This document shows positions 31,715-40,536 of a DNA stretch of 64,000 nucleotides, piece after piece. Under the pieces are notes generated by a model. That model made no database searches. It had not been told where the DNA came from and was given only the letters and a program-made list of their open reading frames with translations. Position 1 is the first letter of the stretch. Each line of letters begins with the position of its first letter. Origin of the DNA: Calidifontimicrobium sp035325925 (lineage in GTDB: Bacteria > Pseudomonadota > Gammaproteobacteria > Burkholderiales > Burkholderiaceae_C); NCBI RefSeq assembly GCF_035325925.1, contig NZ_DAOKZA010000004.1, forward strand, positions 1 to 64,000, written 5' to 3'. The translations under genes and the position numbers were made by a program.

Positions 31715-33136
31715 TCAGAACCGCTCGAAGTCGCCGAGGTAGCGCCACTGCCCCGGCGGCAGCGCGCCGAGCGCGACGCGGCCGATGCGGATGCGCTTGA
31801 GCGCGACGACCTTCAGCCCGACGAGCTCGCACATGCGGCGGATCTGCCGCTTGCGCCCCTCGCGCAGCACGATGCGCAGGCGGTCCTCGTGGGCCCAGCT
31901 GACCTGCGCCGGCTTCAGCGCGCGCCCGTCGAGCTCGAGCCCGTGGCGCAGCTGATCGAGCGCGCCGGGCGCCACCGCGCCGCCCGGCAGCGGCTCGACA
32001 CGCACCAGGTACTCCTTCTCGACGGACGAGTCGTCGCCGATCAGCGCCTTGGCCACGCGGCCGTCCTGCGTCAGCACCAGCAGCCCGGTCGAGTCGATGT
32101 CGAGCCGGCCGGCCGGCGCCAGCCCGCGCAGGTGGGCGTCCTGGAACGCGATGCGCGTCGGGTCGTCGGCCCAGTGGTTCTCGGGGCGCACCAGCACCGA
32201 CGCCGGCTCGTGGCCGCCCTCGGCCTGGCCGCTGACGTAGCCCAGCGGCTTGTGCAGCAGGATCGTCACGCGGCGCGCCTGCGCGCGACGCGCCGCCGGG
32301 TCGACGTCGATGCGCTGGCCGGGCGTCACGCGCTGGCCGAGGCGCGCGATGCGGCCGTCGACGCGAACCCAGCCGGCCTCGATCCACTCGTCGGCCTCGC
32401 GCCGCGACGCGATGCCGTCCTCGGTGAGCCGCTTCGACAGCCGCACGCCTTGCGCCGTGGGCGGCGCCTCGGCGCGCGGCGCGGCAGGACCGCGCGACGG
32501 TGCGGTGCGCGCGTCGGTCGCCGCCTCGCGCGGCGTTCGCGCGCCGCGGGGCTCGCGCGCCGGCGCTGCGGGGGGGCGCGGTCCGGTCCGCGCGGCCGGT
32601 TTCGGCGGCGCGTCGCGGCGCGGCGCCGGCCGGCCTTCGTCGCGCGCCAGCGGCTCGCGCCGGTCGCGCACGGGGGCGCGGTCCGGCGCTGCGGCGCGCC
32701 CGCCGCCGCGAGGTGACCGGCGGTCGTCCGCCCGGTCGACCGGCCCGGACGGTCGACCGCGTGGTGCGCCGACGTCATCGCGACGCGGCCCCGGCTGCGC
32801 GCGCGGCCGCCGGTCGTCCGAACCTGCGCCGCGGTGCGGCGGCTCGTCACGGCGCGGCTCGCGGCGACGGTCGGGCGCGCGGTCGCCGCTCGAGCGGCGC
32901 TCGCCGGGGCGTCCAGCGCCGCGGTCATCGGTGCCGCCCGACCGTGCGTCCCGGGGGCGATCGTCGCGCCGCGTCGTGGCCGGCCGGGGTGGGCGCCTCG
33001 GGGCACGCTCGTCGCCGTGGCGCGCAGGCTCGGGCGGTGCCGCGCGGTGCGGCGCCGTGGCGGCGCGCACCGGCTTGCGTCGCGGGTCGCGCGCGGCGCC
33101 GCCGGGTTTGAGTTTCAGCTTCGGCCGTTCGCTCAC
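31715..33136 (-). CDS. Pseudouridine synthase (RsuA/RluB/E/F family) with a long disordered N-terminal region
   Basis: In this 473-residue protein, residues 230-473 are a complete enzyme. An S4 RNA-binding domain (RLSKRLTEDGIASRREADEWI) is followed by a catalytic domain with the Asp in PAGRLDIDSTGLLVLTQDG and the closing REGRKRQIRRMCELVG. It should isomerise one uridine in rRNA, and the exact site cannot be assigned. The first 230 residues are almost only Arg, Pro, Ala, Asp and Gly, certainly disordered and strongly basic. Such extensions occur in burkholderialean RluB-like proteins, but this is a long one. The GTG at 33136 has a GAAGGA site and starts SERPKLKLK. Confidence 0.9.
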   Translation of the reverse strand: MSERPKLKLKPGGAARDPRRKPVRAATAPHRAAPPEPARHGDERAPRRPPRPATTRRDDRPRDARSGGTDDRGAGRPGERRSSGDRAPDRRREPRRDEPPHRGAGSDDRRPRAQPGPRRDDVGAPRGRPSGPVDRADDRRSPRGGGRAAAPDRAPVRDRREPLARDEGRPAPRRDAPPKPAARTGPRPPAAPAREPRGARTPREAATDARTAPSRGPAAPRAEAPPTAQGVRLSKRLTEDGIASRREADEWIEAGWVRVDGRIARLGQRVTPGQRIDVDPAARRAQARRVTILLHKPLGYVSGQAEGGHEPASVLVRPENHWADDPTRIAFQDAHLRGLAPAGRLDIDSTGLLVLTQDGRVAKALIGDDSSVEKEYLVRVEPLPGGAVAPGALDQLRHGLELDGRALKPAQVSWAHEDRLRIVLREGRKRQIRRMCELVGLKVVALKRIRIGRVALGALPPGQWRYLGDFERF

Positions 33137-33212
33137 GGGGTGTCCTTCGGGCAGGGGTCGCGCGCGGCGCGGGCGGCGACTGGAGCATGCGCGCCGCCGA
33201 GGCGGCGCGACG

Positions 33213-34088
33213 TCAGGGCGCGCGCGCCGCGATGCCGAACAGCTCGGCCACCGCCTCGCGGTACAGCGGCTGGCCGACCGCGTTGGTGTTGTGGTGCGAG
33301 CCGCCTTCGACCAGCACCCAGCGCTTGGGCGCCGGCGCCGACTCGTACAGCGCGCGGCCCAGCTCGGGTCGGATCAGCCGGTCGTCGCTGCCGTGCACGA
33401 CGAGCACCGGCACGCGCAGGCGGCGCATGCGCTGGACCGCCTCGAAGCGCTGCGTGATCAGCGGCCCCACCGGCAGCCAGCCCCACTTGAAGGTGCCGAC
33501 CACGTCGCGGATCGACGTGAAGCTGCCTTCGACGATCAGCCCGGTGGCGTCGTCGACCTCGCTGGCCAGGTGCACCGCGATCGCGCCGCCCAGCGAGTGG
33601 CCGAACACGTAGCGCGGCGCGTGCGGGTGCCGCTCGGCGAGCCAGCGCCAGGCGGCCTGCGCGTCCTCGTAGGCCATCGCCTCCGACGGCAGCATGTCGG
33701 TGCTGCGCCCGAAGCCGCGGTAGTCGATGCCGAGCACCGAGAAGCCCAGCTCGTGCATGCGGCGCATGCGCATCGCGCTGCTGCGCACGTCCCAGCGTGC
33801 GCCGTGCAGGTACAGCAGCACCGGCGCGTCGGGGTCGGCGCGCGGCAGCCACAGCCCGTGCAGCCGGATGCGCGCGTCGGCCTCGCGCGAGTCGAACTCG
33901 ATCCACACGTCGCCCATGCCGTCGGCCGCGGCGGCGCCGCCCCACCAGGTGGCCTTGCTCGGCTGGAACACCCACTCGCGCTGTTTCTCGTCGAGCGTCG
34001 CGCAGCCGGCCAGCAGCGACGCGCCGAGCAGCACGGCGAGCGCCGCGCGCCGGCCGGCGCGGTTCGCGGCGAAGGCGCGCAGTCGCAT
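33213..34088 (-). CDS. Alpha/beta-hydrolase lipoprotein
   Basis: This is a 291-residue predicted lipoprotein. The signal peptide ends in a lipobox, LLAGC, at about residues 25-29. The hydrolase fold follows, with oxyanion strand LLYLHGARWD, nucleophile elbow GHSLGGAIA, aspartate in VHGSDDRL and histidine in GGSHHN. BAAT/serine-aminopeptidase-like proteins of this kind have unknown substrates. It probably sits on the inner leaflet of the outer membrane or in the periplasm. It follows the DUF882 gene on the same strand with a 16-base gap. Confidence 0.88.
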   Translation of the reverse strand: MRLRAFAANRAGRRAALAVLLGASLLAGCATLDEKQREWVFQPSKATWWGGAAAADGMGDVWIEFDSREADARIRLHGLWLPRADPDAPVLLYLHGARWDVRSSAMRMRRMHELGFSVLGIDYRGFGRSTDMLPSEAMAYEDAQAAWRWLAERHPHAPRYVFGHSLGGAIAVHLASEVDDATGLIVEGSFTSIRDVVGTFKWGWLPVGPLITQRFEAVQRMRRLRVPVLVVHGSDDRLIRPELGRALYESAPAPKRWVLVEGGSHHNTNAVGQPLYREAVAELFGIAARAP

Positions 34089-34104
34089 CGCGGCCGCTCC
34101 CGCC

Positions 34105-34686
34105 TCAGCCGCCCCAGCGGCGCACGCGACCGGTGTCGACGTGCACGAAGTCCGACTTCGCGTAGTAACCCACGCCGCCGGCACCCAGTTCGAGCGCGGC
34201 GCGGTGCAGCACGCGCAGATCGAGCCCCGGCACGCGGATGTCGATCGCGCGGCCCTGCATGTGCAGGCTGGTGCGCGCGACGCCGCCGCTGGCGGCGGCC
34301 AGCCGCGCATTGGTGGCCGGCGAGCGGTAGCCGGAGATCACGTGGAACGGCCGCGCCAGGCCCAGCCGCGCGCGCAGCGCGAGCAACTGGTCGAGCACGC
34401 CGTCGTCGATCGGGTGCACGTCGCCGCTGCGGTGGTCGCGCAGCAGGCGGTCGATCTCGGCCTTCGCGTCGGCCAGCCGCCGCCCGCGGTCGTGCAGCAC
34501 CACGTCGACCTGCTCGCCGGTGTGCAGGTTGTGCAGCGCGAGGCGCTCGCCGTCGGCGAACGACAGCGGCGATGCGCGCGCGGCCAGCGGTGCAGCCACC
34601 AGTGCGCCGGCGGCGGCCGGCCGGCCAGCGGCCAGGACGGCGGCGCGCGACAGCAGCGTGCGGCGCGACAGCGGAGTCGAGGTCAT
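34105..34686 (-). CDS. DUF882/YcbK-like murein peptidase, Tat-exported
   Basis: The protein has 193 residues. The start MTSTPLSRRTLLSRAAVLAA carries a twin-arginine motif and a hydrophobic stretch, so it is probably a Tat substrate. The mature domain has the M15/DUF882 zinc-peptidase pattern: SGYRSPATN, then SLHMQGRAIDI and DFVHVDTG, supplying His, Asp and His ligands. E. coli MepK (YcbK) of this family cuts meso-DAP crosslinks made by L,D-transpeptidases. The next gene upstream on this strand encodes just such a transpeptidase, so the pair plausibly makes and cuts 3-3 crosslinks. Confidence 0.88.
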   Translation of the reverse strand: MTSTPLSRRTLLSRAAVLAAGRPAAAGALVAAPLAARASPLSFADGERLALHNLHTGEQVDVVLHDRGRRLADAKAEIDRLLRDHRSGDVHPIDDGVLDQLLALRARLGLARPFHVISGYRSPATNARLAAASGGVARTSLHMQGRAIDIRVPGLDLRVLHRAALELGAGGVGYYAKSDFVHVDTGRVRRWGG

Positions 34687-34714
34687 GCGTCGGAGTCCTT
34701 CGCGGGGGCGGCGG

Positions 34715-35680
34715 TCACGATCCGGCCGATTGTCCGCCAGCCGGCCACGGCAGGTGCACCGGTCGGGCTTGGCCGTCGCGCTGGCGCCATTGCGCCTCGA
34801 CGAGCGGCCAGTCGACGCGTGCGGCCACGCCGGCGCGCTCGGCGCGCTCGCGCAGCGTGCGCAGCGTGGTCGTGCCGGCACGGTACGGGTCGGGGTTGGC
34901 CTCGAACCAGATCGCGCCGTCGTCGGTCTGCACCAGTATCACCGGCTCGTAGGCGATGCGCCCGGTGTCGCCGACCGCGACGCGCCCGAACAGCGCCGCC
35001 GCGTCGTCGCTGTGCATGCGCACGCAGCCGTGCGAGCGGAACCCGTAGATGCTGCCGGGCGCGTTGGTGCCGTGGATCCCGATGCCCGGCAGGCTGGTGC
35101 CGATCCACCACCCGCCCAGCGGGTTGTCGGGGCCCGGTGGCACCCGCGTGAGCACCGGCTTGCCCTGCTCGCGCATCTCCTGCTGGATCGACGGCGGCAC
35201 GATCCAGGTCTTGTCCTTCTCGCGGCTGACCACGCGGAACGCGCCGCGCGGCGTGGCCCAGTCGGGGCGGCCGACGGTCACCGGGTATGCGGCGACCAGC
35301 TCGCCGCCGCGGCGCAGCCACAGCATGCGCTGCGCGGCGTTGATGACGATGCCGTCGTCGCCGACGCCGTCGGCCAGCGGCTGCGGCAGCAAGTGGTGGC
35401 TGCGCACGCGCAGCGCCTGCCCCGGGCGCAGACGCGCCTGCGGCGACAGCGCGTTGTCGCGCGCGAGCAGCGCCACGCCGACGCCGTGGCGGGCGGCGAC
35501 GCGCGTCAGGCTGTCGCCGGCGACGGCGACGTGCTCGGCGTCGACCGACCACAGCACCGCGCGCGGCAGCGGGTCGGCGCGCGCCGCGGCCGCGGCCAGC
35601 GCCGCGGCGAGCCACCACGCCGCCAGCACGATCCACGCCGTTGCGGTGCGGCGCTCAACGCCCGCGCAGGAACAGCGCAT
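34715..35680 (-). CDS. L,D-transpeptidase (YkuD) with LysM-like domain
   Basis: This periplasmic cell-wall crosslinking enzyme has 321 residues. It has an N-terminal signal peptide (TAWIVLAAWWLAAALAAA, cleavage near ARADP) and a LysM-like peptidoglycan-binding module at about 45-95 (VAGDSLTRVAARHGVGVALL). The YkuD catalytic domain follows, with HGTNAPGSIYGFRSHGCVRM including the nucleophile cysteine. The C-terminal 80 residues form an extension. The frame overlaps the mutL 3' end by 26 bases. It sits directly upstream of a DUF882 endopeptidase gene that may edit its products. Confidence 0.93.
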   Translation of the reverse strand: MRCSCAGVERRTATAWIVLAAWWLAAALAAAAARADPLPRAVLWSVDAEHVAVAGDSLTRVAARHGVGVALLARDNALSPQARLRPGQALRVRSHHLLPQPLADGVGDDGIVINAAQRMLWLRRGGELVAAYPVTVGRPDWATPRGAFRVVSREKDKTWIVPPSIQQEMREQGKPVLTRVPPGPDNPLGGWWIGTSLPGIGIHGTNAPGSIYGFRSHGCVRMHSDDAAALFGRVAVGDTGRIAYEPVILVQTDDGAIWFEANPDPYRAGTTTLRTLRERAERAGVAARVDWPLVEAQWRQRDGQARPVHLPWPAGGQSAGS

Positions 35681-37553
35681 CGAGGTCCTTCATCGTCAGC
35701 TGGCGCCAGGTGGGCCGTCCGTGGTTGCACTGGTCGGCGCGCTCGGTGGCCTCCATCGCACGCAGCAGCGCGTTCATCTCGTCGAGGGTCAGGCGGCGGT
35801 TCGCGCGCACCGCACCGTGGCAGGCCATCGTCGCGAGCAGGTCGTCGCGGGCGCGCTGCACGACGCGGCTGGCGCCGACCTGGGCGAGTTCGGCGAGCAC
35901 CGAGCGCGCCAGTTCCGCCGGGTCGGCGTCGGGCAGCGCCGCCGGGCGGCTGCGCACCACCAGCGTGGTCGCCGACAGCGTGCCGACGTCCAGGCCCAGC
36001 GAACGCAGCGTGTCGTGTTCGGCCTCGGCGGTGGCGATCTCGGCCGCGGTGGCGGCCAAGCTCACCGGGATCAGCAGCGGCTGCGCCGGCAGCGCCTCGC
36101 CGTCGGCGCCGGCCGCCGCGGCGGCCTTCAGCCGTTCGTAGACGATGCGCTCGTGCGCCGCGTGCATGTCGACGATGACCAGCCCCTGCGTGTTCTCGGC
36201 CAGCACGTACACGCCGCCGAGCTGCGCGACGGCGCGCCCGAGCGGCCAGTCGCCGGCCGCCGCGGTGTCGTGGGGCGGGGTCGCCGCGGTCGGCGCGCCG
36301 GCGGCGGCGTTGTGGCGGGGCGGCGCGCCGCGCAGCGCCTGCCACGCGGCCCAGCCCGCGCCCGGCGCGCCGCCGCCCGCACGTGCGGTTGCGTCGGCGG
36401 CCGGGGGCCAGCCGCGCGGCGACGGCTCGCGCGCCACCCAGGCGGCAGCGTGATCGAGCGCCAGCGCGCTCTGCCAGGTCGGTGGCGACGCCGCCGTCGG
36501 CGCCTGTGCGGCCGCAGCGGCCGGCGCGGGTGCGGTCGCCGGCAGCAGGGCCGCACGCGACGGCGCGAGCGCGTCCTCGGCGGCGCGGCGCACCGTCTCG
36601 TGCACCGCGCGTGCGTCGCGGAAGCGCACCTCGATCTTCGTCGGGTGCACGTTGACGTCGACCAGCTCGGGCGCGAGTGAGATGAACAGCACGTACGCCG
36701 GCTGGCGGCTGCCGTGCAGCTGATCGTCGTAGGCGGCGCGCAGCGCGTGCGCGACCAGCCGGTCGCGCACGTAACGGCCGTTGACGAACAGGTACTGGTG
36801 GTCGGCGCGGCTGCGCGCCGCCTCGGGCAGGCCCAGGCGCCCGCGCAGCTGCAGCGGCCCGGCGTCGCGCTGCAGTTCGCGGCTGGCAGTGACGAACTCG
36901 GTGCCGAGCACGTCGGCCAGCCGCTGCGCCGGCGCCGCGGCGCGCCACTGCGCGACCAGCCGGCCCTCGTGCCACACCGCGAACGACACGTCGGGGCGCG
37001 CCAGCGCGTGGCGGCGCACCGCGTCGACCGCGTGCGCCAGCTCGGTGGCGTCGGTCTTCAGGAACTTGCGCCGTGCCGGCGTGGCGAAGAACAGCTCGCG
37101 CACCTCGACCGTGGTGCCCGGCGCGCGTGCCGCGGGCTGCAGTTCGCCGCTGCGCGCGTCGATGCGCTGTGCGTGTGCGGCGCCCGGCTCGCGGCTGGTG
37201 ATCTGCAGCTCGGCGATCGACGCGATCGCCGCCAGCGCCTCGCCGCGAAAGCCCATCGTCGACACCCGCTCGAGTTCGTCGAGGTCGGCGACCTTGCTGG
37301 TGGCGTGGCGCTTGACCGCCAGCGGGAGCTCGTCGGCGGCGATGCCGCCGCCGTCGTCCTCGACGACGATCGCGCGCACGCCGCCGGCGGCCAGGCGCAC
37401 GGTCACCGCGCGTGCACCCGCGTCGAGCGCGTTGTCGACCAGTTCGCGCACCACCGACGCCGGCCGCTCGACCACCTCGCCGGCGGCGATCTGGCTGATC
37501 AGCTCGTCGTTCAGCTCCCGGATCGGGCGGCGCGGGGGCAGGACGGCGTTCAT
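35655..37553 (-). CDS. mutL: DNA mismatch repair protein MutL
   Basis: This 632-residue protein of methyl-independent mismatch repair has the GHKL ATPase motifs NALDAGA, VEDDGGGI and GFRGEALAAIASI at the N terminus. An alanine/proline-rich linker of about 130 residues follows, then a C-terminal dimerisation domain. That domain reads IVDMHAAHERIVYE, matching the endonuclease pattern DxHA-x2-E-x4-E with Met in place of Gln, plus MACHGAVRA and CNHGRPT. It therefore probably keeps latent nicking activity, as expected in bacteria without MutH. I chose the ATG at 37553 because a TACAAT hexamer overlaps the alternative ATG at 37565. Its mutS partner is at the window's right end. Confidence 0.96.
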   Translation of the reverse strand: MNAVLPPRRPIRELNDELISQIAAGEVVERPASVVRELVDNALDAGARAVTVRLAAGGVRAIVVEDDGGGIAADELPLAVKRHATSKVADLDELERVSTMGFRGEALAAIASIAELQITSREPGAAHAQRIDARSGELQPAARAPGTTVEVRELFFATPARRKFLKTDATELAHAVDAVRRHALARPDVSFAVWHEGRLVAQWRAAAPAQRLADVLGTEFVTASRELQRDAGPLQLRGRLGLPEAARSRADHQYLFVNGRYVRDRLVAHALRAAYDDQLHGSRQPAYVLFISLAPELVDVNVHPTKIEVRFRDARAVHETVRRAAEDALAPSRAALLPATAPAPAAAAAQAPTAASPPTWQSALALDHAAAWVAREPSPRGWPPAADATARAGGGAPGAGWAAWQALRGAPPRHNAAAGAPTAATPPHDTAAAGDWPLGRAVAQLGGVYVLAENTQGLVIVDMHAAHERIVYERLKAAAAAGADGEALPAQPLLIPVSLAATAAEIATAEAEHDTLRSLGLDVGTLSATTLVVRSRPAALPDADPAELARSVLAELAQVGASRVVQRARDDLLATMACHGAVRANRRLTLDEMNALLRAMEATERADQCNHGRPTWRQLTMKDLDALFLRGR

Positions 37554-37563
37554 CGACGGCGGC

Positions 37564-37569
37564 ATTGTA
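37564..37569 (-). promoter_or_regulatory. -10-like hexamer directly before mutL
   Basis: On the minus strand TACAAT ends ten bases before the ATG at 37553, predicting a leader of only a few bases. The upstream amidase gene may also read through. Confidence 0.45.
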
Positions 37570-37606
37570 GGCAGCGCCTGCGGCCGCACCGCCAGAGGGG
37601 TGCGGG

Positions 37607-38932
37607 TCACAGCGTGCGGCTGCGCGCCAGCGGCGGGTTCTTCGCGAAGTAGCGCCCGATGCCTGCCGCCAGCGCGTCGACCAGCCGGCGCTGGTAACGC
37701 GCGTCGCGCAGCTTGCGCTCCTCGTCGGGGTTCGAGATGAACGCCGTCTCGACGAGGATGCTCGGGATGTCGGGCGCCTTGAGCACCGCGAAGCCGGCCT
37801 GCTCGACCTCGCGCTTGTGCAGGTGGCCGACGTGGCGCATCTGGCCCAGCACCTCGCGTCCGACCTTCAGGCTGTCCTTGATCTGCGCCGTGGTGCTCAT
37901 GTCGAGCAACGCGCGCATCACGTGCGCGTCGGCGGCGCGCACGTTGATGCCGCCGACCAGGTCCGACGCGTTCTCGCGCTGCGCCATCCAGCGCGCCGCG
38001 GCGCTGCTTGCGCCGTTCGTGCTCAGCGCGTAGACGCTGGCGCCGCGCGCCTCGCGGCGCATGAACGCGTCGGCGTGGATCGACACGAACAGGTCGGCCT
38101 GCACGCGGCGCGCCTTGCGCACGCGCTCGTGCAGCGGCACGAAGTAGTCGGCGTCGCGAGTGAGCATCGCGCGCATGCCCGGCTCGCGGTTCAGCCGATC
38201 GCGCAGCGCCCGTGCGACGGCGAGCACGACGTCCTTCTCGCGCAGCCCGGTGGGGCCGATCGCGCCGGGGTCCTCGCCGCCGTGGCCGGGGTCGATCGCC
38301 ACGACGATCAGCCGGTCGATCTTCTTCTGCAGCGTCGGCGACGGCGCGCGCGGCGCGGGCGTCTGCACCGGCGCCGACGATGCCGGTGCCGGCGCGCGGT
38401 CGAGGCTGCCAATGAACTCGCCCAGCGCGTCGCGCACCGCACGCTGCGCCTGCTGCTCGGCGCGCTCCTTGTCGCGGATCAGCGCGAGCAGCGGGTCGGG
38501 CTCGACGGTGGGGTGCAGGTCGAACACCAGGCGGTGACGGTACGCGGCGACCGGCTCGAGCGCGAACTGCTGCGGCTGCACCGGCTGCTTCAGGTCGACC
38601 ACCAAGCGCACGACACGCGGCTGGTACTGGCCGACGCGCACCGCGGCGATGAACGGGTCGTCGGGTCGCACCTTGCCCACCAGTTCGCGCAGCGCGTCGT
38701 CGAGTTCGACGTCGTCGATGTCGATGACCAGTCGATCGGGTCCGCCGAGCTGCTGCGCGCTGGCGCGCAGCGCCGCGTCGGACTCGATCGTGATGCGCGT
38801 GTACTCGTCGGCCGGCCACACGCGCACCGCGACGATGCCGCGCGCGTGCGCCGCGCCGACCACGCCGAAGGCCAGCGCCAGCGCGCCGAGGCCGCCGAGC
38901 GCGCGCCGGCGCGCCGGCGACGCCTCGGTCAT
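37607..38932 (-). CDS. amiC: N-acetylmuramoyl-L-alanine amidase with AMIN domain (AmiC type)
   Basis: This 441-residue periplasmic zinc amidase splits septal peptidoglycan during cell separation. The N terminus EASPARRRALGGLGALALAFG looks like an export signal, perhaps Tat-type as in E. coli AmiC. The AMIN septal-targeting domain spans about 30-135 (RVWPADEYTRITIESD). The catalytic Amidase_3 domain has AIDPGHGGEDPGAIG, the glutamate in REKDVVLAVA, VSIHADAFM and VETAFISN. The start overlaps the tsaE stop as ATGA. The tsaE-amidase-mutL order is common in proteobacteria. Confidence 0.94.
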   Translation of the reverse strand: MTEASPARRRALGGLGALALAFGVVGAAHARGIVAVRVWPADEYTRITIESDAALRASAQQLGGPDRLVIDIDDVELDDALRELVGKVRPDDPFIAAVRVGQYQPRVVRLVVDLKQPVQPQQFALEPVAAYRHRLVFDLHPTVEPDPLLALIRDKERAEQQAQRAVRDALGEFIGSLDRAPAPASSAPVQTPAPRAPSPTLQKKIDRLIVVAIDPGHGGEDPGAIGPTGLREKDVVLAVARALRDRLNREPGMRAMLTRDADYFVPLHERVRKARRVQADLFVSIHADAFMRREARGASVYALSTNGASSAAARWMAQRENASDLVGGINVRAADAHVMRALLDMSTTAQIKDSLKVGREVLGQMRHVGHLHKREVEQAGFAVLKAPDIPSILVETAFISNPDEERKLRDARYQRRLVDALAAGIGRYFAKNPPLARSRTL

Positions 38933-39420
38933 CGGGTCATCGCGGCGAGCAGGGCGCGGCCGCGTTCGGTGTGGACCTGCAACGTCACCCGGCGTCGACC
39001 GCCGTCGACGACCGCGAGTTCCACGCACAGGTCGCACGCCGGCAGCAGCGCGGCGGCACGCTCCGGCCACTCGACGAGCTTGAGCCCCGGCGCGGCGAAC
39101 AGGTCGCGCAGACCCGCGTCGTCCCACTCGCGCGGGTCGTCGAAGCGGTAGAAGTCGCAGTGCCACACCGCGCCGCCGTCGATCTCGTACGGTTCGACCA
39201 GCGCGTAGGTCGGGCTCTTGATGCGACCGCCGACGCCGAGCGCGCGCAGCAGGTGGCGCACGAAAGTGGTCTTGCCGGCGCCGAGGTCGCCGCGCAGCTC
39301 GATGAAGGCGTCGCGCAGCGCCGGGGCGGCGGCCAGCGCGGCCGCGCTGGCCGCGCACGCGGTTTCGTCGGGCCAGTCGAGGACGTGGGTTTCTAGAATC
39401 GTCCGATGGGGCAGGGTCAT
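38929..39420 (-). CDS. tsaE: tRNA threonylcarbamoyladenosine biosynthesis ATPase TsaE
   Basis: This 163-residue P-loop ATPase works with TsaB/TsaD to make t6A in ANN-decoding tRNAs. Its Walker A GDLGAGKTTFVRHLL and switch-like KSPTYALVEPY are the family hallmarks, with WHCDFYRFDDP and VEWPERA following. The only usable start nearby is the ATG at 39420, which makes the 5' end overlap the divergent queG start by 15 bases. It is first of the tsaE-amidase-mutL operon. Confidence 0.95.
   Translation of the reverse strand: MTLPHRTILETHVLDWPDETACAASAAALAAAPALRDAFIELRGDLGAGKTTFVRHLLRALGVGGRIKSPTYALVEPYEIDGGAVWHCDFYRFDDPREWDDAGLRDLFAAPGLKLVEWPERAAALLPACDLCVELAVVDGGRRRVTLQVHTERGRALLAAMTR
39394..39399 (+). 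promoter_or_regulatory. -10 element of queG (leaderless type), inside the tsaE 5' end
   Basis: TAGAAT ends six bases before the queG ATG at 39406 and lies within the first codons of tsaE on the other strand. Confidence 0.5.
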
Positions 39421-40536
39421 CTCGTCGTCGACGCACCTGCGCTGGTCGGGCAGCTGCAGGGCTGGGCGCGTGAGCTGGGATTGTCCCAGATCGGCATCGC
39501 CGGCATCGATCTCGCGCAGGCCGAGCCGGGGCTGCGGGCCTGGCTCGACGCGGGTTTCCACGGCGGCATGGACTACATGGCGCGCCACGGGCTGAAGCGC
39601 GCGCGGCCGGCCGAGCTGGTGCCCGGCACGGTGTCGGTGATCACCGCGCGCGTCGACTACCTGCCGCGCGACGCCGGCGACGACTGGCGCGAGCGCGAGC
39701 AGCGGCGCCTGGCGCAGCCGACCGAGGCCACGGTGTCGCTGTACGCACGCGGTCGCGACTATCACAAGGTGTTGCGCACGCGGCTGCAGCGGCTGGCCGA
39801 GCGCATCGAGCAGGCCGTCGGCCCGTTCGGCCACCGCGTGTTCACCGACTCGGCGCCGGTGCTCGAGGTGGAGCTGGCGTCGCGATCGGGGCTGGGCTGG
39901 CGCGGCAAGCACACGCTGGCGCTGTCGCGCGACGCCGGCTCGACGTTCTTCCTCAGCGAGGTCTTCGTCGACCTCGCGCTGCCGCCCACGCCGCCGGTGC
40001 CGGCGCACTGCGGCGCGTGCAGCGCCTGCATCGACGTGTGCCCGACGCAGGCCATCGTCGCGCCGTACCGGCTCGACGCGAGGCGCTGCATCAGCTACCT
40101 GACGATCGAGCACGCCGGGCCGATCGACGTCGCGCTGCGTGCGCCGATGGGCAACCGCATCTACGGCTGCGACGACTGCCAGCTCGTCTGCCCGTGGAAC
40201 AAGTACGCGCGGCGCAGCGCGCTCGCCGACTTCGACGTGCGCGACGACTTCGCGGCGCCGACGCTGCTTGCGCTGTGGGCCTGGAACGAGGCGACCTTCC
40301 TGCGGCGCACCGAAGGCAGCGCGATCCGCCGCATCGGTTTCGAGCGCTGGCAGCGCAACCTCGCGGTGGCGCTGGGCAACGCGCTGCGCGCCGCGCCCGG
40401 CGCCGATGCGCGCCGCGACATCGTGCAGGCGCTGCGCGCGCGGCGCGACGCCGCGACGCCGCTGGTGCGCGAGCATGTGGACTGGGCGCTGGCGCAGGCC
40501 GGCGCCGCGCTCAGCCCAGCCAGTGCAGCGCGGTGA
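39406..40536 (+). CDS. queG: Epoxyqueuosine reductase QueG
   Basis: This cobalamin-dependent, two-[4Fe-4S]-cluster enzyme of 376 residues performs the last step of queuosine synthesis in tRNA. The clusters are bound by CGACSACIDVCPTQAI and CDDCQLVCPWN. The early segment GFHGGMDYMARH is the conserved active-site loop, and YARGRDYHKVLRTRL is also typical. The C-terminal helical repeats bind tRNA. It is divergent from tsaE, another tRNA modification gene, and its 3' end overlaps the convergent AEC carrier by 26 bases. Confidence 0.95.
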   Translation: MGQGHLVVDAPALVGQLQGWARELGLSQIGIAGIDLAQAEPGLRAWLDAGFHGGMDYMARHGLKRARPAELVPGTVSVITARVDYLPRDAGDDWREREQRRLAQPTEATVSLYARGRDYHKVLRTRLQRLAERIEQAVGPFGHRVFTDSAPVLEVELASRSGLGWRGKHTLALSRDAGSTFFLSEVFVDLALPPTPPVPAHCGACSACIDVCPTQAIVAPYRLDARRCISYLTIEHAGPIDVALRAPMGNRIYGCDDCQLVCPWNKYARRSALADFDVRDDFAAPTLLALWAWNEATFLRRTEGSAIRRIGFERWQRNLAVALGNALRAAPGADARRDIVQALRARRDAATPLVREHVDWALAQAGAALSPASAAR

